Source of the DNA: Malania oleifera
Taxonomy: Eukaryota > Streptophyta > Magnoliopsida > Santalales > Ximeniaceae
DNA length: 64,000 nucleotides
Direction: 5' to 3'
Assembly (NCBI RefSeq): GCF_029873635.1
Contig: NC_080423.1
Coordinates: forward strand, 94,221,691 to 94,285,690
The notes beneath the pieces were generated by a model. That model did not search any database. It saw only the letters and a list, made by a program, of their open reading frames with translations, and was not told the DNA's origin. Positions 34,291-46,175 of the stretch are shown piece after piece; within the stretch, counting starts at the first letter, position 1; every line of letters starts with the position of its first letter. The position numbers and the translations under genes are program-made.

Positions 34291-35165
34291 TAGAACACAC
34301 CCTTCGGTGACCAGCCGGAACATACTGGTGATATTTCACACCCCGGATATAGAGCCGGCCACACTTGCCCATGGTAGTTAACCGATACATGGCTGTTTCA
34401 CAAAACCCTAGAATAATTTTGGAACTCACGTTCCTATACATTTCGGCGTACGATAATTTGCCACTACATAGCTGTTTCACAAATACCTGGAACAATTATA
34501 TACACCCATACATACCACACTTATTTGGTTTACGGAAAATCATATCAATTACAATTTCAAGTATACAGTTTATGCAAATATGGATTATGGTCACCTCAAT
34601 AGTACAATTTTAACATAACCAATAGTTTCACAAACAAAGTAGAGATGATACCCGAAATCCTCAATTTTTCCCAAAAACTGTAACCCAAAAATTTTGTATT
34701 TTTATTCGATAGATTTCCCCAAATAAGTTTCCAAAACATACATATGATTGTAGCCTACAAGCTTACCGATTCTAATTTCAAAAATGAACTGATATAAACA
34801 GAATCCCCTTACCTTAACCCGAATTCCAACTACGAACTCTATGGTCCTCAAAACTATGAACCGAGACTCCAAAACCTACAAACCACAGTATAATACATGC
34901 TTACGGTCCGTACTACTACACATATACTGAATCAGAAATGAAAATCGAGCCTTACCTCAATTTTAGCCCGAAACCCAAAATCCTCCGAAACGAGATTCCG
35001 ATCACTAGAAACGTAGAGAATCCTTCACTGATCCTCGCAGAATCGTTGGATTTACGAACCGGGCAACGATCGGCAAACAAAACTATAGAGAGAGAGTGTA
35101 GGGAGAGTTCTAGAGAGAGAAAGAGAGCATTTGGGGAAACTTAGCCCCAAAGCAATCAAAATATG

Positions 35166-35390
35166 CCTTTTATAGACCTTTGACCCAAGGGATTTCGTCG
35201 ACGAGATGACATCCTCGTCAACGAGATCTTCAGAAATTTCATCGACGAGACAACAATTTCGTTGACGAATCCTGATATTTCCAACTTTCCAAACCTCTCT
35301 ACTTTTTCTCGTCGATGAACCTCTAAATTTCGTTGACGAGAAGCATTCTACCTTCGTTGACGAATTATGGCCTCGTCGACGAAGTCTGCA
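35166..35390 (-). promoter_or_regulatory. TATA box and TCGTCGACGA motif cluster in the 3' LTR of B
   Basis: The minus strand reads TCTATAAAAGG at 35166-35176. Directly upstream in element orientation (plus 35194-35390) are about nine copies or variants of YTCGTCGACGAR, including CTCGTCGACGAAG and TTCGTTGACGAA. The 5' LTR has the equivalent TATA at about 42633-42642 and cluster at 42658-42835. Confidence 0.85.
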
Positions 35391-35452
35391 AAATTTCATT
35401 TTTACCCCTCTTTTACATAATAAACCCACATCTCATGGTTTGGGTTCTTACA

Positions 35453-35466
35453 ATCTTCCCTCCTTA
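35453..35466 (-). other. Polypurine tract of element B
   Basis: The minus strand reads TAAGGAGGGAAGAT, directly next to the LTR. Confidence 0.9.
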
Positions 35467-35549
35467 CAAAAATTTCGTTCTCGAAATTTGCCATCTCTCA
35501 TTCACATACTCATACATACCATCACACATACGTACCACTATAGAGCGAA

Positions 35550-35830
35550 ACTGGCGGCCATTACAGCATAGCCCCATTACAATCCATACATGCATACTCT
35601 AAGGTGAAACGGTGGCCATTTATACGCAGCCTCATCACGATACACACATACATACTCTAGAGAATACGGCGGCCATTTATACGCAGCCCCATTACGATAC
35701 ATACATACATACTCTAGAGAATACGGAGGCCATTTATACACAGTCCCGTTACGATACATACATACATACTCTAGGGAATAAGGCGGCCATTTATACGCAG
35801 CTCCGTTACGATACATACATACATTCCCTC
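35550..35830. repeat. 57-bp minisatellite in the 3' UTR of element B
   Basis: GGCCAT starts at 35614, 35671, 35728 and 35785, a strict 57-base period. Because 57 is a multiple of three, the minus strand stays open across it and would encode a 19-residue repeat (MYRNGAAYKWPPYSLEYVC). It lies between the pol end and the polypurine tract, outside the polyprotein, so translation is unlikely. Confidence 0.9.
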
Positions 35831-36029
35831 ACTTATGGCGGAGGAATACCGTGGTTACATACATACACGCTCTCGGGAGCATACAATACCACGGGACCCT
35901 CCCAGAGACTAACTACTAAATACAAGACAATAACAGAGGTTTACATACATACATACTCATACCACCCTACTATCAAACTACTACTCAAAACAATTGCAGA
36001 TACTTCCGGCGTATTTTCGTTTCCAATTC

Positions 36030-37926
36030 TCAAGAAACTTCCTCAACCTCGTGGTTTTGCCACAATACCTTCACCAATGGTATTTCTTTGGTACGAAGCT
36101 TTTGAATTTTACGGTCTAGAACCCGAATAGGTATTTCCTCATACGCTAAAGTATCCTCAATTTCCAGCTCATCATAACTAATAACATGTGAAGGATCCAA
36201 CACGTACCTCCTCAACATGGATACGTGAAACACATCATGGACCCTTAAAAGTGCTAGAGGTAATGCAACTCCGTAGGCTACCGGACCCACTTGCCCTTCC
36301 TTCTAAATCTCATCACTCCCTTCATCGGAGTGATTCTAAGGAATACCTTACCCCCCACCTCGAACTCCAACTCATAGCGGCGAACATCCGTGTAACTTTT
36401 CTACTGACTCTGAGCCGATCTAATCCTCTCTCGGATCAAATCTACCTTCTTAGATGCTTGCTGCACGAGTTCAGGTCCTAAAACCTGACGTTCACCGACC
36501 TCATCCCAATACAAAGGAGATCAACACCTCCGACCATACAAAGCCTCGAACGGTGTCATCCCTATACTAGCTTGGAAGCTATTGTTATAGGCAAACTCCA
36601 CTAGTTGCAGAAATTGAATCCAACTACCACTGAAGTCAAATACACGAACCCGTAACATATCTTCCAAGATCTATATCGTCCTCTCCGACTGTCCATTAGT
36701 CTGGGGGTGGAATGCTGTACTAAAAGTAAGCTTCGTCCCCAACACTTCCTGCAAGTTCTTCTAAAATCGAGAAGTAAATATCGGATCTTGATATGAAACA
36801 ATGGACACCGGTACCCCGCGCAATCTCACAATATCATGCACGTACGTATCAACTAGCCTACTCAAAGGATAGCTAACCTTTGTTGGTACAAAGTGAGCAG
36901 ATTTCGTCAACCTGTCCACGATCACCCAAATAGCGTCTTGCCCGTGAAGTGCTATTGGTAATCTAGTAACAAAGTCCATGGAAATGTGCTCCCACTTCCA
37001 CACCGAAATAGGCAAAGGCTGCAGCAGCCCTGTTGGCCTCTGATGTTTAGCTTTCACCTGCTGGCACGTCAGCCACTGCTCCACAAATTGGACAATATCC
37101 CTCTTCATACCATTCCATCAGAAGGACTCGCACAGTACCATGTACAAAGAACGATGCACTTCTTCCAGAATCGTCGTTCTGATCTCATCGTCACTTAGAA
37201 CACATATCCGGGTCCCAAATCTCAACTTTCCTTTGTCAAAGATGTTAAAGTCCACAGTCAACCCCGCTGCACTTTTTCCACAATCTCAGCTAACTCCGCA
37301 TCACTAGCATGCGCAGCTTTAATACGCTCAAACAAGGTCGGTTGGAACTCCACGCCAAGGCTTTCCAGATCCCGTCTGACATGATGCTGAGCTACAACTG
37401 CAGTTACTGCTTCATTCTCTGACTTCCGACTTAACGCATCTGCTACCACATTAGCCTTTCCTGGGTGATAACTGATTGTGCAATCGTAATCCTTAATCAA
37501 CTCTAGCCACCGCCTCTGCCTCATATTCAGCTCCTTCTGCGTGAAAAAGTACCTAAGGCTTTTGTGGTCAGTGAAAATCTCACACTGAACACCATACAGG
37601 TAGTGTCGCCAGATCTTTAAGGCATAAACAACAGCAACTAACTCTAAATCATGCGTAGGGCAATTCTTCTCATACTCCTTAAGTTGTCGAGAAGCATAAG
37701 CTACCACCTTATCCTGTTGCATAAGCACACATCCCAAACCCTTCAGGGACGCGTCACTATATATCACAAATCCCCCACCCCCCGAAGGAATGGTCAATAC
37801 CGGAGTAGTAACCAGCTGGTGCTTCAACTCGAGAAAGTACTGCTTGCAATCACTAGTCCAGTCAAACTTTAACCCCTTCTTAGTCAATCGTGTCAGAGGT
37901 CCAGACAACTTAGAGAAACCCTCCAC
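36030..37926 (-). pseudogene. RNase H, integrase and chromodomain-like part of element B
   Basis: RNase H is largely intact (37258-37926): [48 protein letters not shown] and [10 protein letters not shown]. The frame then breaks near 37258. Integrase (36761-37108) reads [17 protein letters not shown], so the first Cys of the zinc finger is Trp, then MDFVTRLP and VDRLTKSAHFVPTKV. The core after the second Asp is fragmented. The C-terminal piece (36030-36290) has [17 protein letters not shown] and VKVLWQNHEVEE. There is no complete integrase frame. Confidence 0.88.
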
Positions 37927-37971
37927 GAACCGACGATAGTAACCTGCCAGTCCTAGAAAACTCCGAACCTC

Positions 37972-38364
37972 CTACACACTCTTCGTTCTAGCCCAGTTGA
38001 CCACAACTTCGATCTTGCTAGGATCAACAGATATACCGCCCTCAGACACCACATGGCCCAAGAACGCGATCTGATTCAACCAGAACTCACACTTCTTCAG
38101 CTTAACATACAACTTCCTCTCCCTCAGAATCTGCAACACTAACCCCAAATGTTCCACATGCTCTTCCGTACTCCTCGAGTATACCAGAATGCCGTCAATG
38201 AATACCACTACGAATTGGTCTAGGTACTCATGGAAAACCCTGTTCATCAGATCCATGAACACTGCCGGCACATTGGTCAGCCCAAACGGCATAACTAAGA
38301 ATTCATAGTGGCCATATTTGGTTCGGAAAGTAGTCTTCGCTACATCTTCAGATCTAACCTTCAC
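37972..38364 (-). pseudogene. Reverse transcriptase core of element B
   Basis: It encodes [33 protein letters not shown] and [15 protein letters not shown], but the catalytic block is [10 protein letters not shown], with the second Asp of the YxDD-type motif changed to Gly. A TAG follows where relatives have Gln (SVQEVRSF context), at 37972-37974. The enzyme would be dead even if the frames were whole. Confidence 0.88.
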
Positions 38365-38376
38365 CTGATGATACCT

Positions 38377-40377
38377 TTACCGTAGATTGATCTTCGAAAA
38401 GACCTGTGTTCCTTGCAGTTGGTCAAAAAGATCATCTATACGAGGTAAAGGGTAACGGTTCTTCATAGTTACCTTGTTAATCTCATGGTAATCAATGCAC
38501 ATCCGCATCGACCCGTCCTTCTTTTTCACAAATAATACTAGAGCTCCCCAGGGCGAAACACTCGGTCGAATAAAGCCATGGTCCAGTAGTTCCTGTAATT
38601 GCTCCTTTAACTCTCGAAGTTCTGCTGGGGCCATCCGATACAGAGCTTTAGAGATCGGCGCCTTACCAGGCAGCAACTCTATCACAAACTCCACCTTACG
38701 ATATGGAGGTAACCCAGGTAAATCATTTGGAAACATATCTGGGAACTCGCTGACTACCCGAATGTCCTCGAGTCTTAACTCATCCCGTGGCGGTTCCTTC
38801 ATACAAGCTAGGTACCCCTGACAACCATCTAAGAGTAACCTCCTCACTTGTAATGCCGATAGAATCTGTGGCGTCAAACGCACACACGATCCCACGAACT
38901 CATACTCCTGCTTCCTAGGAGGTCTGAACACTACTATCTTCTTCCGATAGTCAATCACCGCATAACTAGAGAACAACCAATCCATTCCCAGTATGACGTC
39001 GAAACCTGACATGTCATATACTACAAGATTCGCTAGTAGCAGTCTCTCCTGAATCACAAATGGGCAGTTTCCTAACATCTTACTACAATTTGTTACACTC
39101 CCAGTTGGCGTAGTTACAGACAGTATCTCATTCATCACGCTGGTTTCAACCCCACACAATTTCACAAAACTAGCAGATATGAACGAATAGGTTGCCCCCA
39201 AATCAAATAAAACAACAGCTCTATTCAAAAGCAATAACATGGTACCTGTCACCAAGTTCCTAGCGTGTTCCGCATCTGCTGGAGTAAATGAATATACTCT
39301 CGCCGGAGCCGTGGTTTCCTGGTAATTCACCCGAGGCACTTGATTACTCCCACGGTTCTGGCTCTGTGCCAGCATATCCTTCCTTGGTTCCTGGCAGCTT
39401 TTCGCCATGTGGCCCGACTTGCCATAGTTGTAGAAAACACCCCAGAATGGCTGACACTCACTCTCGTGCCATTTACAGCACTTAGCACACGGTGTAGAGG
39501 ATGCATCCCCCTGAGAACTTAGCCGCTTGGTGTTCTGCCGATAACTAGAGCTGCAATTCTTCTTCTTCTTCCACTGACTCTGCCGATGACCACTCTGAGG
39601 ATCATAAGAAACTGGCTTCTTCCATTGAACCTGCACTACCTCATCTCCTCGAAGGTCAGTCTCAACTATGGTGGCTTTATCCACCAGGACAAAGAACTCA
39701 CGAATCTGCAGCATCCCCACAAGACGGCGGATGTCTTTCCTCAGACCCCTCTCGAACCTTTGAGACTTCTTGTGCTCATTCGGAACTAAGTATGGCGCAA
39801 ATTGAGATAACTCGATATATCTGGAAGCATACCTTTGCATCGTCAAAGTTCCCTGTATCAGGCTCGAAAACTCATCGACCGTCGCATCCCGAGTGGAGAC
39901 CGAAAAGTATCTCTCAAAAAATACCTCCTTGAAGTGGCCCCACGTAATATCAGATGGACCAGCTCTCTGCCTTTCAAGCAGGCTCACTGCCGTCCACCAT
40001 CGCATTGCCTCCCCAGTCAATTGGAAGGTAGTGTACAAGACCTTCTGCTTCTTAGTGCAGTGGAGGACTCCCAAAATCCTCTCGATCTTCTCGACCTAGT
40101 CCTTTGCCAGTATCGGATCAGGTCCTCCCGTAAATGTCAGAGGGTGCATGCATGTGAACCTCTCGATGGTACACCCCGCATTGGTAGGAGAGCTTTCGTA
40201 TCTCCTAGCACTCCGCCCAATCTCTCGGATCACCTGTCTTGCCAAACCACGAGACACAGAAGGAGACTCATCGCTTGCTATCTCCTTGGAGCTTCCGAGA
40301 CACAAAAGGAGACTCATTGCTTGTCATCTCCTTGGAGCCACTTTCCAAGTTATTATCCTTGGGCTCCATTCTGAAAA
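38377..40377 (-). pseudogene. Gag, protease and start of RT of element B
   Basis: The longest open stretch (38377-40074, 565 residues) covers the gag core ([20 protein letters not shown], then [10 protein letters not shown]), a damaged zinc knuckle ([13 protein letters not shown], first two Cys replaced by Tyr), the protease with [11 protein letters not shown] in place of DSGAT, and the RT entrance ending FSKINLR where FSKIDLR is usual. The gag N-terminus (MHPLTFTGGPDPI) is in another frame at 40096-40370. An approximately 50-bp direct repeat around GAGACACA(G/A)AAGGAGACTCAT (40253-40320) disturbs that N-terminal part. Confidence 0.87.
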
Positions 40378-40680
40378 CAGAATAGGAATCGGTTAGAATT
40401 CCTATATTGTACGCAGTTAACACAATCATAGACCTAATCATGTCAACTATTACTTTCACCGGTCTAAGCCTGTCCCGTCAGCCCGACAAGAAAGTCGTCA
40501 ATGGTATGCCCTGCTTTTACTGGAATTGTTATCCCAGGAAAAACACGGAATACCGCTGACAAATCCCAATCTAGCAACAGAACAACCCTCAACCAACACT
40601 ACCCATTTCCTACATCCTATACTTTGGTATGTACACCTAAATACTCCTAACCAAGTCTGCAAGACCTAACAACCTGGTTA

Positions 40681-40692
40681 GCTCTGATACCA
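40681..40692 (-). other. Primer-binding site of element B (tRNA-iMet)
   Basis: The minus strand reads TGGTATCAGAGC, three bases from the 5' LTR at 40696. Confidence 0.92.
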
Positions 40693-40695
40693 AGC

Positions 40696-41285
40696 TATCA
40701 CGCCCCGAACTCGCAAGTGGGTCCTAGGTGTGAATTTAGTAACCTAACTTGTCTTTGTATCAATTTAAACGTACATGATACAATACAAATAGAGGGTCCG
40801 ACCCCATGGGGTGAACGGATGCCCACATACATACACACAATCATCCATACTCATCAGATACGCAGCAGAATATGGTCTTTTATACATAACCAGTATCATA
40901 CCAGAGTCTATACAAACTAGGATATACATTCCCATAATTACAACACATACTCTAGGTATCTACAAACTATCCTGACCACCTAGATACCAAAACTCATACC
41001 TAAAAGGTACTAGCAATAGCTACGACACCCCTTGCTTCTGGACGCTAGGATGCTACTTACTGCTTCCTGAAGGACCTGAAAAAAATTGTACGTACATTCG
41101 GGGTGAGACATCTCTCAGTAAGGAAGAAAACAGTTTATATCAGTGTGTTGCATACCAGTGTCATTTTGCATACTTCATAACACTATACATACGATACAAT
41201 TTAAAACAATTCGTACAATTTCATACAATTCCATACAGTTCCAGTATTTTCAAAAAATAAGTCCAGTTCATATGATACCCAAAAT

Positions 41286-41351
<66 letters not shown>

Positions 41352-42898
41352 GATCAGTGTCGTCACACTAGTTTGCAACTACACAAGGTCACCTCGTCTC
41401 GCAGCGATTACATTGCTACATACGCAACTACGCTGCGACGATCAAGGCCCAATAGTGATTACATTGCTCCATACGCAACTACACAAGGTCACCTAGTCTC
41501 ACATCGATTACATTGATACACAGACAACTACAATGCAACGACTCAAGCCCAATAGTGATTACATTACTACATATGCAACTACATAAGGTCACCTAGTCTC
41601 ACAACGATTACATTGCTACACATACAACTACGAAGCGACGACTCAGGCCCACAGTGATTACATTGCTACATACGCAACTACATAAGGTCACCTAGTCTCA
41701 CAACGATTACATTGCCACATGCACAACTATGCCGCGACGACCTAGGCCCACAGTGATTACATTGCTACATACGGTGTAGAACACACCTTTCGGTGACCAG
41801 CCGGATCATACTGGTGATATTTCACGCCTTGGATATAGAGCCGGCCACTCTCGCCCATGGTAGTTAACCAATACATGACTGTTTTACAAAACCCTGGAAT
41901 AATTTTGGAACTCACGTTCCTATACATGTCAGCGTACGGTAATTAGCCGCCACATAGTTGTTTCACAAATACTTGAAACAATTACATACACCCGTACATA
42001 CCATATTTATTTGGTTTACGAAAAATCATATCAATTACAATTTCAAGTATACAGTTTATGCAAATATGGATTACGGTCACCTCAATAGTACAATTTTAAC
42101 ATAACCAACAGTTTCTAAAACAAACTAGAGATGATACCCGAAATCCCCAATTTTTTCGAAAACTGTAACTCAAAAATCTCGTATTTTTATCTGATAGATT
42201 TCCCCAAATAAGTTGCCAAAACATACATACGATTGTAGCCTACAAGCTTACCGATCTTGATTTCAAAAATGAACTAATATAAACAGAATCCCCTTACCTT
42301 TACCTGAATTCCAACTACGAACCGAGACTCCAAAACCTACAAACCATAGTACAATACATGCTTCCAGTCCATACTACTATACATATATCGAATCAGAAAT
42401 GAAAATCGAGCCTTACCTCGATTTTAGCCCGAAACCCAAAATCCTCTGAAATGAGATTTCGATCCGCTAGAAACGTAGAGAATCCTTCACTGATCCTCGC
42501 AATATCGTTGGATTTACGAACCGAGCAACGATCGGTAAACAAAACTAGGGAGAGAGAGTGTAGGGAGAGTTCTAGAGAGAGAGAGAGAGAGAGCATTTGG
42601 GAAAACTTAGCCCCAAAGCAATCAAAATATCCCTTTTATAGACCTTTGACCCGAGGGATTTTGTTGACGAGATGGCATCCTCGTCGACGAGGTCTTCAGA
42701 AATTTCGTCTACGAATCCTAATATTTCCAACTTTCCAGACCTCTCTGCTTTTTCTCGTCGACGAACCTCTGAATTTCGTTGACGAGAAGACTTCTACCTT
42801 CGTTGACGAATTATGGCCTCGTCGACGAAGTCTGCAGAATTCCATTTTTACCCCTCTTTTACATAATAAACCCACATCTCATGGTTCGAGTTCTTACA
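40696..42898 (-). repeat. 5' LTR of element B (2203 bp)
   Basis: Plus-strand start TATCACGCCCCGAAC (the terminal TG has become TA), end GAGTTCTTACA. It differs from the 3' LTR by transitions, a deletion of about 12 bp near its start, and a long (TA)n tract at 41300-41350 that the other LTR lacks. Confidence 0.94.
41300..41350. repeat. (TA)n microsatellite, present in only one LTR of B
   Basis: About 25 TA units. At the same position the 3' LTR (33841-33862) has only CATACATACATACATACA. Confidence 0.95.
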
Positions 42899-42903
42899 AC
42901 CAG

Positions 42904-44110
42904 TCACCTTACCACTACAAGGATTTGTTTCGGCATTGCAATCCCTGACATTTACTTCAGTAAAGGATGACGACTCCACGATTGCAGACTGCACTTGAGT
43001 ATCTGCTGGGCTTGAAATGGTGATTCATTTATCTCTAATGCACTCAATGTTATGTTCAGCCTAGTCAAATCAATCCTAATCTTGTTGATCACTTGAGAAG
43101 TCTGCGTATTGGTTATGACCAAACTCTGCATAAATTGTTGAAGTGCATTTGCCATCTATGCCATACTATCCTCAAGAGACTTTTTTGGTGGAGCGGGCCC
43201 CGCTAAAGAATAGATCTGAGAAATCTGATGTGGATGATACTGATGCTAAAAAGCACCCTGATGATATGATGGCTGAGAAGGTGGTGCATAGGACTATGGA
43301 GGTTGATTTCGAAGTTATTCTGTACTATTCTCCTTTTCCATCTCCATAACATCCAATCTTGTGGTGATCTCAGCCATACGTGCCTTAACATCAACATCAT
43401 CTTTCAGTTCATACCACTCTCCACCACGTATTACTCTCAATAATTGAACTGCAATTGGTTTTATGTAAATCTTAGTGTTCCATTGATGAGCATTTTCAGT
43501 TAAATGATTTAGAAAACCCAATGCCTCATCAGGCTTCTTTTCGAAGAAATCTCCTGAACATATAGTATGAACGATCTATTTTGATTCAGGAGTCAATGTA
43601 GTGTAGAAATAGTTGACCAAACACCATTATTCAAATCCATGATGGGGACACATGTTAACCAAATCTCTAAATCTCTCCCAACTTGCATAAAATGTCTCAT
43701 CCACTCTTTGCATGAAATGATTAATTCGTTCTTACAAAAATTGATTTCTCTGTAATGGAAAAAATTTATGCAGAAATTTACGTTCCATATCATTCCAATT
43801 AGAGATAGAGTTAGGTCTTAAAGAATTAAACCATATCTTTACTTTATCCTTCGAAGAAAAGGGAAATAAACAAAGTTTAGTAAATTCATCAATTCCAGCT
43901 CTAGCAATAAAAGTAGTGCAGGCCGACTCGAAGTTCGTCAAGTGCTAGTAAGGACTCTCAGAATCCATCTCGTGGAATTGAGGTATCACTGACATCATCT
44001 CATGCTTAATCGTGAAATTATGTGCATCATTAGATAATGCAATGCAAGAGGATGTAGTCGTTCGTGTAGGCTGCAAAATATCCATAAGAGTGCGTGGTAC
44101 AGGTGCAACC
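42904..44110 (-). pseudogene. Retrotrans_gag-type gag of element C
   Basis: Minus-strand fragments read FTKLCLFPFSSKDKVKIWFN, SLRPNSISNW and KFLHKFFPLQRNQFL, the signature of the Ty3/gypsy gag family found in Athila and Tat-type elements. Several frame changes follow toward 42904. The coding frame at 42904 lines up with the frame at 33242 across element B once the 5-bp duplication is counted once, and it ends in a Pro-rich tail with a stop at about 32941. Gag would bind RNA and form particles. Confidence 0.8.
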
Positions 44111-44206
44111 ATAGTTTCTTCAAAACCCTTTTCATTTTATTCTTTTTTTCATGAGGAAAAATAAAAAATAACTAGAAAAGCACTAGTTTGAAACTAAATT
44201 TGACAT

Positions 44207-44224
44207 TCCTTAGCAACGGCGCCA
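44207..44224 (-). other. Primer-binding site of element C
   Basis: The minus strand reads TGGCGCCGTTGCTAAGGA, close to the TGGCGCCGTTGCCGGGGA site of Athila-like gypsy elements, which I recall as tRNA-Asp-type. Six bases later the LTR starts TGACTCACTCCG (plus-strand reading). Confidence 0.8.
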
Positions 44225-45079
44225 AAAACTTGACTCACTCCGAAATGAGCAGCACAAAGGCTATCCCAAGTATAGGAATTACGTCATGTAATATGTAGCC
44301 CAAAAGACCATATCGTCTCCTCAGGGAATGCAAATTGGTTTCAAACTTGCGTAAAACAAAAAGAAGAAAATAAGAAAACAATTTTATTGAACATAGTTCA
44401 TACTCGGTTTCTTGGAGTTTGTGAGAATTTGTGGTGAAATTAAAACAAATTAAAACCTAAAACAAGAACATAACATGCATAAACAGGAAAATAACAACCA
44501 TGCAATTAAACAAATAAATCAACTAAGCCAACCCAGTATAATTCATTCAACCATCCAAATAAGCGATAATTAAATGAAACAAGCAAATTAACCAACTCTT
44601 TAAACATTTAAATAACAAACTAAGACAGAAGACTTGATTAATCTTTTAAAGACATTCAACAACTAAATGAACTTAAATAAGGGTCTAAACAAAAAGTTCT
44701 TCAAGGATAAAATAACCTTAACACACTACTTAAACAAATATTTAAATCCAATATTAATTTTAAATAAAAGCAGCAAAGCAAACTCAACAAAGAATATAAC
44801 TTAAACAAGATTTAATGACTTTAAATAAAAAGAAAAATAAATTGACTTTAATAATGAAAATAACCCAAATAGGATTCAATCGCAACAATGACTTTAAATA
44901 AAGAAAAAAAAAAACAGAACTTAATAATAAATATTTAAGATTCAAAATAAAAAGAGGGAGAGAGATAAAAGTAAAAGACAACAATAACTTTAAATACAAA
45001 TAATCAATGCAATAATCAACTCAAATTGAGCGTTAAAATATCAATTGAAATGATAATGAAGTAAACTAAACTAATTAAT

Positions 45080-45080
<1 letters not shown>

Positions 45081-45134
<54 letters not shown>
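45081..45134. repeat. (AG)n microsatellite
   Basis: 27 AG units without interruption. Confidence 0.97.
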
Positions 45135-45136
<2 letters not shown>

Positions 45137-45150
45137 AAAGAGGGAAATGG

Positions 45151-45367
45151 ATACCCCCAAGATGTGGTTCAGGTGGTAGTACGGGCTGCGGGAGTGCCTT
45201 TCACGAGATCAGATGTTCAAACCCTTTCAGGTTCTTTTCCACCCCTGGACTCTTGAATTTACCTTCCCTTTGGAGTTGTGAGGTTAACTTTAAGGGGCGC
45301 AGGATTAGTCACGTGGACCGTTAAACGGACACGTGGATACCCGGTGCGTAATCCAAAAAAAAAAAAA
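45151..45367 (+). mobile_element. tRNA-derived SINE with target duplication
   Basis: 217 bp with an internal RNA polymerase III promoter: A box TGGTTCAGGTGG (45165-45176) and B box GTTCAAACC (45215-45223), 38 bases apart, then a non-tRNA body and a 13-A tail (45355-45367). AAGAGGGAAATGG before it and AAGTGGGAAATGG after it are a 13-bp target duplication with one mismatch. SINEs borrow LINE enzymes for retroposition. Confidence 0.88.
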
Positions 45368-46175
45368 GTGGGAAATGGCCAGCTCTCGTTCCCCCAAGAG
45401 ACCTCCCTGTATGGCGCGAGACCCTAGGAGAGAGAACCCCTATTAAACCCTAGCTCTCCTCTCCATTAAATGCCCCTCACTCTTCAATTAAAACCCATTC
45501 AAAAAGTAGCCCTACCAAGCTAATTGAAAACCTTAAAAAAACACACCTAGCCTTCTCTTGTGTTTGGACCTAGCACACAGCTCCGGCACCCCTCTGCACG
45601 GGCCTTCACGTATGTGGTCTTGTCTCCCCAATAAACGGCCCAGCTTCTTTCTCCACCACATGGGCATTTTGTTTCTTTAAACCAAACACATGCCCGATAC
45701 CCCCTCAAAGTTCACGGCCCGGCGTTGTTAGCCTCTTCACGGATGGGCCTAAGTGCCTGGCCCATGCACGTCCTCCACTCCTTGGGCCTTCTAGCTCCTT
45801 TAACGCTCACGTGGGCCTTTTGCTTCACTTTACGCATGCATCTCCATGTGCATGGCCTCTTTTTACATGCATGGTCGTCATTGGATTTCCAAGGCTTCAC
45901 ACAATATATATATATTTTTTCCTTTTTGATTCTCCTTTAAATGTCCAAGAAAGCCCTGCAATAATTAAGTACAAAAACTCATAAATTTATGGTAAAGAGA
46001 GAATAAAAATTCAAGTATCGTAAATTGAACTTAACATTGTAATATTGGACATAATCAAATATTTAATTAAAATTATAACACTTAATTAAAGTATTTAAAT
46101 ACTTAATTACGCAACTTTGATGCGTAATTATAACGGAGATCCCTTTGAAAAGTAATTTTAAAATGCTAAGTATTG

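Larger units (their letters stand above)
33243..35452 (-). repeat. 3' LTR of element B (2210 bp)
   Basis: Plus-strand TGTCACGCCCCGAACCC to GGGTTCTTACA. It contains 100-bp tandem repeats (33880-34290), a clear TATA box TCTATAAAAGG (minus, 35166-35176) and the TCGTCGACGA motif cluster (35194-35390). Confidence 0.94.
33243..42898 (-). mobile_element. Ty3/gypsy chromovirus element B, complete but inactive
   Basis: A 9656-bp element related to A, with LTRs 33243-35452 and 40696-42898, polypurine tract at 35453-35466, PBS at 40681-40692 and gag-pol on the minus strand. The 5-bp target duplication ACCAG is perfect (33238-33242 and 42899-42903). It interrupts the gag of element C. Element A has the same gene order, but B's LTRs carry 100-bp repeats where A has 33-bp ones. 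Catalytic residues are lost, so B cannot transpose on its own. Confidence 0.95.
32700..46133 (-). mobile_element. Gag-only Ty3/gypsy element C, split by element B
   Basis: Minus-strand order: LTR (about 46133-44231), PBS (44224-44207), gag (44110-42904, continuing at 33242-32941), then a GAGGACAAT box at about 32773 and a G-rich run at 32735-32748. Element B lies inside gag at 33243-42898. After gag there is no pol, only the short GAGGACAAT...GGGGG leader typical of the 3' region of some gypsy elements. The internal part was only about 1.8 kb, so C was probably a non-autonomous derivative. No left LTR matching 44231 onward was found. Confidence 0.65.
44231..46133 (-). repeat. LTR of element C (~1.9 kb including later insertions)
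   Basis: It begins next to the PBS at 44231. The outer end is placed near 46133 by a minus-strand TATAATTACGCATCAAAG start; this outer limit is uncertain. It carries a (GA)n tract and a SINE. Confidence 0.6.

Noticed and set aside
35577-35816. Repeat protein with 19-residue units on the minus strand
   Set aside because: It is a 57-bp minisatellite in the 3' UTR of element B; the open frame follows from a period divisible by three.
45151-45230. tRNA gene
   Set aside because: A and B boxes are present but there is no cloverleaf; the A-tail and target duplication show a SINE.
44231-46133. Left-hand LTR partner for element C near 31700-32700
   Set aside because: I found no convincing match to the TGACTCACTCCG end or to the middle of this LTR there, so I do not claim a complete element.
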